Below are positions 44,081 through 53,099 of a DNA stretch of 64,000 nt, piece after piece. The DNA lies in NCBI GenBank assembly GCA_022760355.1, contig JALEGB010000012.1, positions 1 to 64,000 of the forward strand. Reading direction: 5' to 3'. The notes beneath the pieces are model-generated. The model searched no databases. It saw only the letters and a program-made list of their open reading frames with translations, and was not told where the DNA came from. Each line of letters opens with the position of its first letter. Within the stretch, counting starts at the first letter, position 1. The translations under genes were made by a program, and so were the position numbers. The DNA is from Neomegalonema sp. (lineage in GTDB: Bacteria > Pseudomonadota > Alphaproteobacteria > Rhodobacterales > Rhodobacteraceae).

Positions 44081-45055
44081 ATGCTATCCACTTTTAGAAC
44101 TCTCTGCGCAGCGCTGTTGATCGCATTCGGCGTCGCAGTCACTGCGCAGACCACTGCTTCGGCTCAGGGCCACCCGCCCGGCAGCTTCATCATCCGTTCG
44201 GCGCAAAAGGCGCTCGATGGTGATCCTCGCGGCGTATGGGAATTCGTTCGCTGGCGCGAAACGCCGCAAGGTCACGCGTACTGGCTGCGCCAAGCGCGCG
44301 CCATGGAGAGTGGCGGCGTTATGGAGTCGCGCGCTCGCCGCATCCTGCGTGGCTGGATCCGCCGTGCGCGCGCTGGTGAGCGCAGCGCTGTTCCGCCAAC
44401 CTTCGTACTGTCCGCGGCTCGTCGCGCAGCGCGGAGCGACCCAAGCGGCGTCATCAGCTTCGTAACCTGGGCGCGGACCCCGCAGGGCCATAAGTATTGG
44501 TCGGCTCAGCATCGCTATGCGACAAATGGCGAGCGCATCTATCCGCTGGCGCGCCGCACGATCCTGAACTGGATCCGTAAAGCCGAGCGCGGCTTCACCC
44601 CGCCGCCTCCACCTCCGCCGCGCCCAGTTGCTGGCGGTCACCCGCCTTGCAGCTTCAAGCTGAACGCAGCGCAGCGCGCACTGGATGGCGATCCACGTGG
44701 CGTTTGGGACTTCGTATTGTGGCGTGAAACCCCACAAGGCCATGCTTACTGGCAGCGTCAAGCTCGCGCCATGGAAGCTGGCGGCGTTATGTCTCCCCGC
44801 GCACGCCGCATCCTGCGCCGTTGGGTCCGTGTTGCTCGCCGTGGCGCACGCAGCCCGGTTCCACCGACCTTCGTTCTGCACGAAGCGCGTCGCGCGCTGC
44901 GCAGCAACCCATCGGGCCTGATCCGCTTCGTTACCTGGGCGCGCACCCCACAAGGCCACGCTTACTGGTCGTGCCTGCACCGCAAGGCGAAAAGCGGCAC
45001 CCGGATTACGCCGCTGGCGCGTCGGATCCTGCGGAACTGGATCAGCAAATACTAA
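44081..45055 (+). CDS. Secreted basic protein of two tandem A-B modules (four related repeats)
   Basis: 324 residues. Signal peptide at 1-29 (LCAALLIAFGVAVTAQ), then module A1 (31-104), B1 (105-186), A2 (187-260) and B2 (261-324). A and B are themselves related: each has DPxGV.. or SNPSGL.., then W.R/ARTPQGHxYW, then ..A...G, and ends in RAR.ILR.W. A1 and A2 are about 75% identical by eye. A Pro-rich linker (PPPPPPPRP) separates the modules. Cys 190 and Cys 298 occur only in the second module. The product is rich in Arg and Trp with a highly basic net charge, so binding to an anionic polymer (LPS, peptidoglycan or DNA) is plausible, but this is inference. The ATG at 44081 has GGAGGG six bases upstream and is preferred to one 12 bases earlier. 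I recognise no named family. Confidence 0.85.
   Translation: MLSTFRTLCAALLIAFGVAVTAQTTASAQGHPPGSFIIRSAQKALDGDPRGVWEFVRWRETPQGHAYWLRQARAMESGGVMESRARRILRGWIRRARAGERSAVPPTFVLSAARRAARSDPSGVISFVTWARTPQGHKYWSAQHRYATNGERIYPLARRTILNWIRKAERGFTPPPPPPPRPVAGGHPPCSFKLNAAQRALDGDPRGVWDFVLWRETPQGHAYWQRQARAMEAGGVMSPRARRILRRWVRVARRGARSPVPPTFVLHEARRALRSNPSGLIRFVTWARTPQGHAYWSCLHRKAKSGTRITPLARRILRNWISKY
44171..45052 (+). repeat. Internal tandem duplication of the four-repeat gene (A1 B1 A2 B2)
   Basis: A1 is 44171-44392, B1 44393-44638, A2 44639-44860, B2 44861-45052. The A pair and the B pair are similar over their whole length at protein level, and A resembles B, so two rounds of duplication are likely: first within the unit, then the whole unit. 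Confidence 0.8.
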
Positions 45056-45079
45056 GTCGGCGTTAATTCGCTGACGAGG

Positions 45080-45110
45080 GCAAGCGGCCGATCCCATACG
45101 ACCGCTTGCC
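45080..45110. terminator. Hairpin downstream of the four-repeat gene
   Basis: GGCAAGCGG pairs with CCGCTTGCC around 13 bases. It lies 25 bases after the stop of the plus-strand gene and 35 bases beyond the typA stop on the other strand, so it can serve either transcript. Confidence 0.5.
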
Positions 45111-45134
45111 GATCAGGTCGCGAAGACCCTAACG

Positions 45135-45160
45135 AGAGGCCGCTTTATGCGGCCTCTTTT
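45135..45160 (+). terminator. Rho-independent terminator overlapping the typA 3' end
   Basis: AGAGGCCGC pairs with GCGGCCTCT around TTTAT and is followed by a short T-run on the plus strand. The hairpin DNA also encodes the last codons of the convergent typA gene. Confidence 0.6.
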
Positions 45161-46962
45161 GCTTTGCGCTTACGCTCATGCGGATCGAGATACCGCTTGC
45201 GCAGCCGAATGTGGTTTGGGGTCACTTCGACAAGCTCGTCATCGTCGATATAGGCGATCGCCTCCTCGAGACTGAACTTCACCGGCGTCGTCAACACCAC
45301 CGCGTCATCCTTGCCGGAGGCGCGCACGTTGGTCAGTTTCTTACCCTTCAGCGGGTTCACCTCGAGATCGTTGTCCCGGCTGTGTTCGCCGATGATCATG
45401 CCCTCATAGACGGTCTCGCCTGAGGTGATGAACAGCTTCCCACGCTCTTCGAGGTTCCACAGCGCGTAAGGCGCGGCGTCGCCATTTTCCATGGAAATCA
45501 GAACCCCGCGGCGTCGACCCGGGATCGAGCCTTTGTGCGGCGCCCAGCTGTGGAACACGCGGTTCAGCACGCCGGTGCCGCGCGTATCCGTAAGGAATTC
45601 TCCGTGATAGCCGATCAACCCGCGGGACGGCGCATGAGCGACGATGCGCGTTTTGCCGCCGCCGCTTGAGCGCATCTCAACCAGCTCGCCTTTGCGAATG
45701 GCGAGCTTTTCCACCACGGCGCCGGAGAACTCCTCATCCACGTCGATGGTGCATTCCTCAATCGGCTCCATCCGCTGACCGTCCTCCTGACGGAAAACAA
45801 CGCGCGGGCGCGAGATCGAGAGCTCAAAGCCTTCTCGGCGCATGGTTTCGATCAGAACGCCCATCTGAAGCTCGCCGCGGCCGGAAACTTCAAACGCCTC
45901 GCCGCCCGGCGTATCGGCGATCGAAATGGCGACATCGCCCTCGGCCTGACGCATCAGGCGCTCCCGAATAACGCGGCTCTGCACCTTGTCGCCATCGCGG
46001 CCCGCCAGCGGGCTGTCATTGATGCCGAAGGTGACGGTAATCGTCGGCGGATCGATCGGTTGGGCGGGCAGCGGCGCTTCGATCGAGGGATCGAGCAGCG
46101 AGTCAGCGACCGTCGCCTTCGTCATGCCGGCGAGAGCCACAATATCGCCCGCGACGGCCTCCTCAATTGGTTGCTGGCCAAGCCCGCGGAACGCCAGCAC
46201 CTTGGAGACGCGGAAGCGCTCGATCTCCTCCCCTCCACGGGTCAGGGCCTTCAGTGTTTTGCCTGCGGTCAGCGTGCCGCTCTCGACCCGGCCTGTCAGC
46301 ATGCGGCCAAGGAAGTTGTCGGCCTGCAGCGTCGTCGCCAGCATTTTGAACGGCTCGTCCTTATGCTCCATCTGCTTCGGCGGCGCGACATGGCGAACGA
46401 TCAGATCAAAAAGTGGCTTGAGCGAATCGCGCGGGCCTTCCAGCGTTTCGTCCGCCCATCCCGAGCGGCCGGACGCGTAGAGCGTCGGGAAATCGAGCTG
46501 CTCCTCATTTGCGTCCAGGCCGGCGAACAGATCAAACACCTCATCCAGGGCCCGATCCGGCTCAGCCTCCGGCTTATCGACTTTGTTGAGGACGACGATC
46601 GGCCGAAGCCCAAGCGCCAGCGCTTTCGAGGTGACGAATTTCGTCTGCGGCATCGGCCCTTCGGCGGCGTCGACCAGCAGCACAACGCCGTCGACCATGC
46701 TTAGAATCCGCTCAACCTCGCCGCCGAAATCGGCGTGGCCCGGCGTATCGACGATATTGAGCCGCACATCGCCCCATTCGACGCTGGTGCATTTGGCGAA
46801 AATCGTGATGCCGCGCTCTTGCTCAAGAGCGTTGGAGTCCATCGCGCGCTCGGCGACGGCTTGATTCTCCCGGAACGCGCCGGACTGTTTTAGGAGTTCG
46901 TCGACGAGGGTCGTTTTGCCATGGTCGACGTGCGCGATGATCGCGACGTTGCGCAACTGCAT
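45145..46962 (-). CDS. typA: GTP-binding ribosome-associated protein TypA/BipA
   Basis: 605 residues. G1 is [11 protein letters not shown]2 includes [10 protein letters not shown]3 [10 protein letters not shown] and G4 NKVDKPEA; then the EF-G-like domains follow with [23 protein letters not shown], and the BipA-specific C-terminal region with [25 protein letters not shown]. It is a ribosome-binding GTPase needed for stress, cold and assembly conditions. The start at 46962 gives the family N-terminus [16 protein letters not shown]; the reading frame upstream is open but unlike a protein. It converges on the four-repeat gene and its last codons overlap that gene's terminator hairpin. Confidence 0.96.
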   Translation of the reverse strand: MQLRNVAIIAHVDHGKTTLVDELLKQSGAFRENQAVAERAMDSNALEQERGITIFAKCTSVEWGDVRLNIVDTPGHADFGGEVERILSMVDGVVLLVDAAEGPMPQTKFVTSKALALGLRPIVVLNKVDKPEAEPDRALDEVFDLFAGLDANEEQLDFPTLYASGRSGWADETLEGPRDSLKPLFDLIVRHVAPPKQMEHKDEPFKMLATTLQADNFLGRMLTGRVESGTLTAGKTLKALTRGGEEIERFRVSKVLAFRGLGQQPIEEAVAGDIVALAGMTKATVADSLLDPSIEAPLPAQPIDPPTITVTFGINDSPLAGRDGDKVQSRVIRERLMRQAEGDVAISIADTPGGEAFEVSGRGELQMGVLIETMRREGFELSISRPRVVFRQEDGQRMEPIEECTIDVDEEFSGAVVEKLAIRKGELVEMRSSGGGKTRIVAHAPSRGLIGYHGEFLTDTRGTGVLNRVFHSWAPHKGSIPGRRRGVLISMENGDAAPYALWNLEERGKLFITSGETVYEGMIIGEHSRDNDLEVNPLKGKKLTNVRASGKDDAVVLTTPVKFSLEEAIAYIDDDELVEVTPNHIRLRKRYLDPHERKRKAKEAA

Positions 46963-47280
46963 TTGTGGATCTAACCTCACACTGCGCCAGCGTCGCCGCC
47001 GCGCTGATACTGCTCCGCTCTGGGCGGGAAACCGACTGTGTCGCGGGTAAAAGCGCCTGATCACCAGACGCCTGCGCCCTGCAGGGGGCTTATGCGGCGC
47101 CGCGAAAAAGAGAGCAATGCAATCCTCTAGGTCTAAGATTCGTCGCTTTCGCGCCATGGTTGTTGTGAATGAAATTGTCTCCGCACCCAAAGGTGGTGGA
47201 TTTTTGTTAACACAACCGTTATTGGATTTACTTACACGGGCGGAAGGAGAACGAGGCGAGCAGCTAGAGGAGAGCAGAGA

Positions 47281-47685
47281 GTGGCACAGACCTATACGCC
47301 TTTTGGCAAAGCTCTGAAGACTTTGCAGATTGATTACGGCTTCCGAACCGCAGATGTGGCGAACGCATGGGGCGCATCAACTTCTTTCGTCTATGCGGTG
47401 ATGTCGGGCCGTAAACCAGCCCCACCCCAGTTTATTGAGACGATTTCGGAAGAGCTCGGCATCACAGAAGATGATCGCGAGTATCTTAAGATTGCGCTCG
47501 ATCAGACCCCCGGCGCGGTCAACATTGTCACGAAGAGCCCGCTGCAAGCCGAAGTTGCAAATGCGTTCGCTCGACAGATTAACGGTCTGCCGGACGAAGA
47601 GCTTCAGCGTCTGCGCACATTGCTCGGGCGGCCCGCCGCAAGCGAATCGGCGCCGCGCGCCCGCCGGAGCATCTCTGCGGCGTAA
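47281..47685 (+). CDS. XRE-family transcriptional regulator
   Basis: 134 residues from a GTG start with GAGGAGAG at 8-10 bases. The helix-turn-helix is at FGKALKTLQIDYGFRTADVANA, with GASTSFVYAVMSGRKPAP as the recognition part, then a short C-terminal tail of helical and Arg-rich sequence (PDEELQRLRTLLG). No ligand domain is seen. A palindrome TGTTAACA lies about 70 bases before the start, at 47205-47212, and could be its operator. It stands alone, followed by a strong terminator. No phage genes are adjacent. Confidence 0.8.
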   Translation: MAQTYTPFGKALKTLQIDYGFRTADVANAWGASTSFVYAVMSGRKPAPPQFIETISEELGITEDDREYLKIALDQTPGAVNIVTKSPLQAEVANAFARQINGLPDEELQRLRTLLGRPAASESAPRARRSISAA

Positions 47686-47757
47686 AGACGCAGATGTGCA
47701 ACATCACAGTGCGGTCCGCTGAGGCGGCGGAGCGGGCCCGCTGAATGAACTCCCAAG

Positions 47758-47783
47758 AAAAGCGGCGTTAACGCCGCTTTTTT
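47758..47783 (+). terminator. Rho-independent terminator
   Basis: A palindrome GCGGCGTTAACGCCGC flanked by A's on the left and a run of six T's on the right, 70 bases after the XRE regulator stop. It forms a stable stem with TTAA as loop. Confidence 0.8.
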
Positions 47784-47890
47784 CATGCCCGCCGCGCCGA
47801 CCGTTCAACAAAGCGCGGCTTTGACTGTGCGCTATGCGCGTCCGTCGGTATGGTCTAGATCCGGAAAATCGACCTCGGACGGATGGATCA

Positions 47891-49084
47891 ATGGCTGCGC
47901 ATACTCCCCAACCCGCTCAAATCGATCGCCGCAGTTGGCTGCGAGGCGCGCTCAGCGTGGGAGCGCTCGGCGCCCCGGCGCTGCTGGTCGGCTGCAAATC
48001 GACGACCGACACGTCAGCGCCAAAGCCGACGCCAAAGCCCGCGCCAGAGCCGGCGCCCGCTCCCAAACAGCCAGCGCTGCGCAAAACCGGCGCGGTGTTC
48101 CCGCGAATTGCGGACGCTGTGACGCAACTGAACCCGCGTACGGCGGCGCAACTGCGCGCGCTGGGGGTTGAAACGATTTTCCGTTATTATTCCTACGTGC
48201 CGTCGAACATCGCCGGCAAAGATCTCACCCCGTCGGAGCGGGACGCAATCTTTGGCGCCGGCCTTTCGATCGGCGTCGTGTTTCAGCACTACAATAACTG
48301 CTTTGACACATTTGCGAATGATTGGGGAAAGCGCGACGCGGAACAAGCGCTGAAGCTCGCCGAGAAAAACGCCCAGCCCAAGGGCAGCGCCATCTACTTT
48401 GGCGTCGACGGCGACTTCCCATTCGCGTCGATGATCGCCGATCAGATCCGGTATATGCGCGCGGTCGCAGCCGCCTTCGCCGGGTCAGGCTTTAAGGTCG
48501 GCGTCTATGGCGGCGGCTGTACGCTGGATCGGGTCCGGCGAGAGGGGTTGGCGGAGATGTTCTGGCTCTCCGGCTCCACCGGCTTCACGGGCACTAAGGC
48601 GTTCTACAATCAGGGCGACTGGACGCTGTATCAGAACGCCTACGACTTCCGTCTCGACGGGTCGGTGGGGATGGACACCAACTGGGCCAACCCGAAAACG
48701 GGCGGCGCCGTCGGTCAATGGAACGCCAGCGGCGTGGTTGCCGGCGACGCGGCGAAGGCGCGCAAAGTCCTGGCCGATCGCCGTTTTGCACGGCGACGCG
48801 TCGACATCCGCTCCGCGCCGCGCACGGACGCAGCCGGATTGGGCGAGCTTCTGCCCGACCGCAATGCGCGCGCCATCGCAGAAGGCGACGGCTGGACCGA
48901 AATCGTCACGCGTGAAGGCGGCGACGGGGTGTCGCTCCGCGGTTTTGTGGAAACGGGCGCGCTCTCAAGCGTTGAGCGTTTCACCAGCTCCGCCGCCTAT
49001 GGGCTATGCGGTGTGGATCGGACGGCGCCAGCGGCGATTCGGGACCAGAACTGCTCAGCCGCAGCCCGGGCTTTCCGAAAATAA
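47891..49084 (+). CDS. DUF1906 glycoside-hydrolase-like Tat lipoprotein
   Basis: 397 residues. The start at 47891 gives a Tat-type twin-Arg signal (IDRRSWLRGALSV) ending in a lipobox (ALLVGC). A Pro/Ala-rich linker follows, then a TIM-barrel-like domain typical of DUF1906: TIFRYYSYVPSNIAGKDLTP, GLSIGVVFQHYNNC, SAIYFGVDGDF, KVGVYGGGCTLD and GSVGMDTNWA. This resembles Rv2525c-like enzymes thought to act on cell-wall glycans. The C-terminal 80 residues contain an SH3-like pattern (ARAIAEGDGWTEIVTREGG). The upstream frame is open for 19 more codons but would place the signal internally. The substrate is unknown. Confidence 0.85.
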   Translation: MAAHTPQPAQIDRRSWLRGALSVGALGAPALLVGCKSTTDTSAPKPTPKPAPEPAPAPKQPALRKTGAVFPRIADAVTQLNPRTAAQLRALGVETIFRYYSYVPSNIAGKDLTPSERDAIFGAGLSIGVVFQHYNNCFDTFANDWGKRDAEQALKLAEKNAQPKGSAIYFGVDGDFPFASMIADQIRYMRAVAAAFAGSGFKVGVYGGGCTLDRVRREGLAEMFWLSGSTGFTGTKAFYNQGDWTLYQNAYDFRLDGSVGMDTNWANPKTGGAVGQWNASGVVAGDAAKARKVLADRRFARRRVDIRSAPRTDAAGLGELLPDRNARAIAEGDGWTEIVTREGGDGVSLRGFVETGALSSVERFTSSAAYGLCGVDRTAPAAIRDQNCSAAARAFRK

Positions 49085-49184
49085 TGTGGACGCGGCGCTC
49101 CGATAGATCCTCGCGCAGGTGTGGAGAGCCGCGTCCTTTTGCGCCGGCGCACATGGCGCCGGGCGCGGTGGGTGAGCGGGGGCC

Positions 49185-49919
49185 TTATACGAACAGGCTG
49201 ATAAGACCCGCGCCAATCATGATTGCCGAACTTAGGCTGGCGATCTTCATCCCGTAGTCCAGCGCCTCGGTCCGCATCCGGCGACCATCCCGCACGATCG
49301 GACGCGCGAAGCGCAGCCATGCGACCCGGGCATGATCCGCCCAGCTTGGTTCGCCTTCCAGGCTCGTCACCTCCGCGTAGGCGCGAAACGCCCGCCAGTG
49401 GTTCTCGAGCACGCCGCGCCCGGTGAGCAATTCAATGTCGGCGTAGCGGGCGAGGATAATGGCGTCCTCTTCCGGCTTCATATTTTCGATTCGCGCCGGA
49501 TACAGAAAGGCGGTCACCGCTCCATCGACGCCTTGGGCGTATAGCAGCGCCGCGCCGGTTTCTTGAGCGCCAACCCAGTCGCCGCGCAGGCGCGCGTTGG
49601 TCAGGCCCGCCATATGGCGGATTTCGGACGCGCCGTAAGCGACTTCGACGACTCGCGCCTCATTGCCGCCAGCGCCGCCAAGCACCGGATCATCGCCGGA
49701 CACCGAAACACTGTAGCCAGCGCGCGCCTCCATACGGCGGTGGCCTGCGTCAAAATGGGGCTGATCAAAAAACGCGGCTGCGTTTTTCCGAAACAGCGAA
49801 AAATCATACTCCCGGCGACGTCGAGAAAGGGCCGCGCCCATTTTCTTCGCGCGGCTCAGTTCGGTTTTGCGTAAGGCGCGGGTTTCGCCCTTCTGCGTTG
49901 CTTCAGTCATATCGAGCAT
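49185..49919 (-). CDS. Hypothetical protein with a C-terminal membrane anchor
   Basis: 244 residues. Charged and Arg/Lys-rich for most of the length, with one C-terminal hydrophobic helix (IASLSSAIMIGAGLISLFV), so it is probably a tail-anchored membrane protein. No domain is recognised. AGGAG precedes the ATG at 49919; a reading frame extends 170 bases further upstream across the start of the divergent quinone-oxidoreductase gene and is not used. It shares a 122-base promoter region with that gene. Confidence 0.6.
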   Translation of the reverse strand: MLDMTEATQKGETRALRKTELSRAKKMGAALSRRRREYDFSLFRKNAAAFFDQPHFDAGHRRMEARAGYSVSVSGDDPVLGGAGGNEARVVEVAYGASEIRHMAGLTNARLRGDWVGAQETGAALLYAQGVDGAVTAFLYPARIENMKPEEDAIILARYADIELLTGRGVLENHWRAFRAYAEVTSLEGEPSWADHARVAWLRFARPIVRDGRRMRTEALDYGMKIASLSSAIMIGAGLISLFV

Positions 49920-50041
49920 TCTCGGCTCCTGAACAGCGGCCGCAGCCGCTGAATTCGCGCGGCGATGGATCGGCTCTGAGTTATGTGCGAGCAAGAGTTC
50001 GCAAACGAGTGTTAATGCCGACTTAACTAGCGGGCGACCTG

Positions 50042-51049
50042 ATGACGAATGAAGACGAAACGCAACCTGTTGCAAACAAAGCAATAACAACGATGTCCGC
50101 CCCAGCTTTCAACGCCCCCCTGGCGGCCTCCGAGGTCCAGCTGCGCGCGCCAAGCGCTGGCGAGATTCGCGTAAAGGTGGCTGGTTGCGGCGTAAATTTC
50201 GCCGATACGCTACTTGTCGCCGGCAAATACCAGGAGCGGCTGGAGCCCCCCATCACGCCAGGCCTAGAGATCTCCGGCGTGATCGAGGCTGTCGGAGACG
50301 GCGCGATGATCGATGGGCGTCCAGCCTCTCCCGGCATGCGTGTGGCCGCGATGTGCCAACGTGGGATGGCGGAATATGCGATTGCCGATTCGCGCGCCGC
50401 CGCGCCGGCGCCGGAGGCGCTCGATTTGATCGATGCGGCGGCGGCGCCCGTCGCCTATGGCACCGGGCTGGTCGCGTTGCGTGATCGAGCGCGGCTTGCG
50501 CCCGGAGAGCGGCTTCTTGTGACTGGTGCGGCGGGCGGTGTCGGGTTGACCGCTGTGGAGCTGGGCAAGTTGCTGGGCGCCGAAGTGATCGCCGCAGCGC
50601 GGGGCGCCGAAAAATGCGCAATTGCGGCGGCGAAAGGCGCGGACCATGTGATCGATACTGACAAAGATGATCTCCGGACAGTCTTGAAGGGGCTCGGAGG
50701 CATTGACGTCGCTTATGAGACGGTCGGCGGCGATGTGTGGGACGCAACATTTCGCGCCGCACGCCCTGGCGCGCGATTGCTGCCGATCGGCTTCGCCGGC
50801 GGCGGCGTGCCGCAAATTCCGGCGAATGTGCTGTTGGTGAAAAATATTACCATCATCGGATTTTACTGGGGCGGATGGATGGCCTTGGATCCGTCCGTGT
50901 TCGGAGACGCGCTGAAGCAGATCTTCGCTTGGATCGTGGATGGTCGGCTGAAGCCGGAAGTGACGCGGATGCCGCTTGCTCAGGCCGAACAGGCCCTGAA
51001 CGCTGTGCGCGAACGCCGTGCGGTCGGCAAGCTGGTTCTGACGCCATAG
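50042..51049 (+). CDS. NADPH:quinone oxidoreductase, MDR superfamily
   Basis: 335 residues. GroES-like N-terminal part (APSAGEIRVKVAGCGVNFADTLLVAG), then Rossmann fold with LLVTGAAGGVGLTAVELGKLLGAEV and AYETVGGDVWDAT. No zinc-binding Cys set is present, which is normal for the quinone-reductase branch. The NADP-binding GAAGGVG motif is intact. The reaction is reduction of quinones by NADPH, but the natural substrate is open. No convincing binding site before 50042; an internal Met lies 51 bases later. Confidence 0.88.
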   Translation: MTNEDETQPVANKAITTMSAPAFNAPLAASEVQLRAPSAGEIRVKVAGCGVNFADTLLVAGKYQERLEPPITPGLEISGVIEAVGDGAMIDGRPASPGMRVAAMCQRGMAEYAIADSRAAAPAPEALDLIDAAAAPVAYGTGLVALRDRARLAPGERLLVTGAAGGVGLTAVELGKLLGAEVIAAARGAEKCAIAAAKGADHVIDTDKDDLRTVLKGLGGIDVAYETVGGDVWDATFRAARPGARLLPIGFAGGGVPQIPANVLLVKNITIIGFYWGGWMALDPSVFGDALKQIFAWIVDGRLKPEVTRMPLAQAEQALNAVRERRAVGKLVLTP

Positions 51050-51245
51050 TTGTTGGAGGCTTGCCGATGTAACTATGGGTAGAGCGTCGGAGATTTCTTC
51101 CGGCGCGGCGTCGGAAATAAGAGCAGATTTTACAACGGCCTAGATCGGGCAATCTCAACTGGCGCCAGTTATCGGCGCCGGTCAACCTCGACTTAAACCC
51201 TTTGCCGCAAGATGAGCGCTGATTTCAACTATATTGGGCGGCGTT

Positions 51246-53069
51246 ATGAGCATTCGCGCGCATCTACTGCACCTCGCGGCAACCGGCGTAGCCCTTATTT
51301 CGGTATTGTTTTTTGGGGCTGATTGGATGATCGGCGGACTGACCGCCGCCTTTCTCGTCATCATCTACGTCGATCGGCTATTGACCACGGCGCCTTCTGT
51401 GGAGACGCCAATCACCCCCCAAGACGCGACGGCTGAGAACATACAAGCGGCAATCATTGCTGCAGAGCCGCCAGAAGCGGGGCCAGATTACGGCCCTGCG
51501 CTGCAGGAGCTGGCGATGAAGCTGGCGCGCGGCGACATGACGGCGCGCTTGGCGGCGCCCGATCCGGCCGATACGCGCGCGGCCAAAAGCCTGAACGATG
51601 CTTTGCAGACCATAAACACCGCCGTTGATGAAGCGTTGGCGCTCGCCGATGTGGCGTCTGGCGGGGACCTTACTGCGCGGGCGAACGGCCGGTATCATGG
51701 ACATGCGGATGCGTTGACGGCGGCTCTAAACGGGCTTCTCGGCGGGTTGAGCGAGCTGGCGGGAGCGTTACAGACTGCGGTCGAGCAAACGGAGTCCCGG
51801 AGCAGTCGGATGGCGCAGGTGGCGGCGGACCTGACCAGTCGCAGCCGCAATCAGCTTACCGCGTTTGAAACGGTGCAGGCCGAGTTCAAAGACATCTGCT
51901 CAGGCCTGGATAAGGTGAATTCGGGCGCCGAAACCAGCCGCGCAGCAATTGAAACGACGGTAGTCGCCGCGGAGGCGGGCCGGGAGCGGATCTCTGAGGC
52001 GGTAACCGCCATTTCACGCGTCGCCAGCAGCTCAAAGGAAATCGGCGATGTTGTCGAGCTGATCGCCAGCATTTCGCAACAGTCTCAACTGCTTTCGGTA
52101 AATGCATCCGTTGAAGCCGCGCGCGCCGGTGAAGCTGGACTTGGGTTCGGTATTGTCGCAAGCGAAATGGGATCGCTTGCCGCGCGCACGAATGACGCGG
52201 CGAAGAAGATTGATAACATCGCAAAAGGCGCTGCGCGCGATGTCGCCGAAGGCGCGAAGCTTGTGTCGTCGGCGGTCGAAGCGATCGACCGCATTGAAAC
52301 CGGCGCCGCCAGCGCCGCCTCGGCGAGCGCAAACATTCTGACGGCGACAGCGGAAGAAACGGACCGGCTGGGGCGCTGTCAGGACACCATCGCCGGCAAA
52401 CAGCGCGATGTCGCCGCGAACCTGGAGCTGGCGGAGACGGCCCGGCTGCTTGCTGACGAATTGGCGAACAACGCCGAAGCGCTGCACAACCTTTCCAGCC
52501 GATTCATCCTTGACGATCCAAAGATGACGGACGCCGTGAAGCGTTGTGCAGATCAAGCGTCGCAGGCGCTGGAAGCGGCGGTCGATCGCGGCGAGATCTC
52601 GATGGAGGATCTGTTTTCCCACGAGTACCAGCGGATTAAGGGGTCAAACCCCGCACAATATCTGACCCCCTATGTTCCAATTACTGATCGCTATGTGTCG
52701 CCGATCATTGAGACCGTTTTTGACCTCGGGCCGGGAATTGCGTTTGGCGCTGTGATGAATGACGACGGTTTCTTGCCGACCCACAGTCAGAAATTCTCCA
52801 AACCTCAGGGCGGCGACCCTGTCTGGAACACGTCGAACTGTCGCAACCGCCGATTCTTTAACGATCGCGTCGGCCTTGCGTGCGGACAAAGCCGTGGCGG
52901 TCACTTGCTGCAGGTCTATCGACGCGATATGGGCGGCGGCGTTTACGTGACGATGAAAGACATCAGCGCGCCGATTACTGTAAAAGGCAAGCACTGGGGC
53001 GGCTTTCGCATCGGATATCGTACGGTGCAAGAGGACGCGGCTCCGGCGCAGGCCCGAAAAGTCAGCTGA
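51246..53069 (+). CDS. Methyl-accepting chemotaxis-like protein with a C-terminal sensor-like domain
   Basis: 607 residues. Two membrane helices at the N-terminus (LLHLAATGVALISVLFFGADWM and IGGLTAAFLVIIYVDRLL) are close together, so there is almost no periplasmic sensor. HAMP-like segments follow (LADVASGGDLTARANGRYHGH), then the signalling coiled coil with IVASEMGSLAARTNDAA, the hairpin region in modified form. After 440 a globular part begins, including GIAFGAVMNDDGFLPTHSQKFS and NTSNCRNRRFFNDRVGLAC. That tail is known from MCP-like proteins of Alphaproteobacteria and looks like a PAS/Cache-type sensor placed at the C-terminus. Two cysteines (NC, AC) lie in it. The ATG at 51246 gives a clean N-terminus; a TTG is 12 bases upstream. 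No che operon is adjacent. Confidence 0.88.
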   Translation: MSIRAHLLHLAATGVALISVLFFGADWMIGGLTAAFLVIIYVDRLLTTAPSVETPITPQDATAENIQAAIIAAEPPEAGPDYGPALQELAMKLARGDMTARLAAPDPADTRAAKSLNDALQTINTAVDEALALADVASGGDLTARANGRYHGHADALTAALNGLLGGLSELAGALQTAVEQTESRSSRMAQVAADLTSRSRNQLTAFETVQAEFKDICSGLDKVNSGAETSRAAIETTVVAAEAGRERISEAVTAISRVASSSKEIGDVVELIASISQQSQLLSVNASVEAARAGEAGLGFGIVASEMGSLAARTNDAAKKIDNIAKGAARDVAEGAKLVSSAVEAIDRIETGAASAASASANILTATAEETDRLGRCQDTIAGKQRDVAANLELAETARLLADELANNAEALHNLSSRFILDDPKMTDAVKRCADQASQALEAAVDRGEISMEDLFSHEYQRIKGSNPAQYLTPYVPITDRYVSPIIETVFDLGPGIAFGAVMNDDGFLPTHSQKFSKPQGGDPVWNTSNCRNRRFFNDRVGLACGQSRGGHLLQVYRRDMGGGVYVTMKDISAPITVKGKHWGGFRIGYRTVQEDAAPAQARKVS

Positions 53070-53078
53070 CGCCGGCAT

Positions 53079-53099
53079 ATTTATGAGTTCGCACCCTAG
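53079..53099 (-). repeat. Solo IS5-type end sequence
   Basis: Minus-strand CTAGGGTGCGAACTCATAAA followed by T. The CTAG supplies the TAG stop of the adjacent minus-strand quinone-oxidoreductase gene. Only the terminal 21 bases match; the rest of the intergenic gap is unrelated. Confidence 0.5.
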
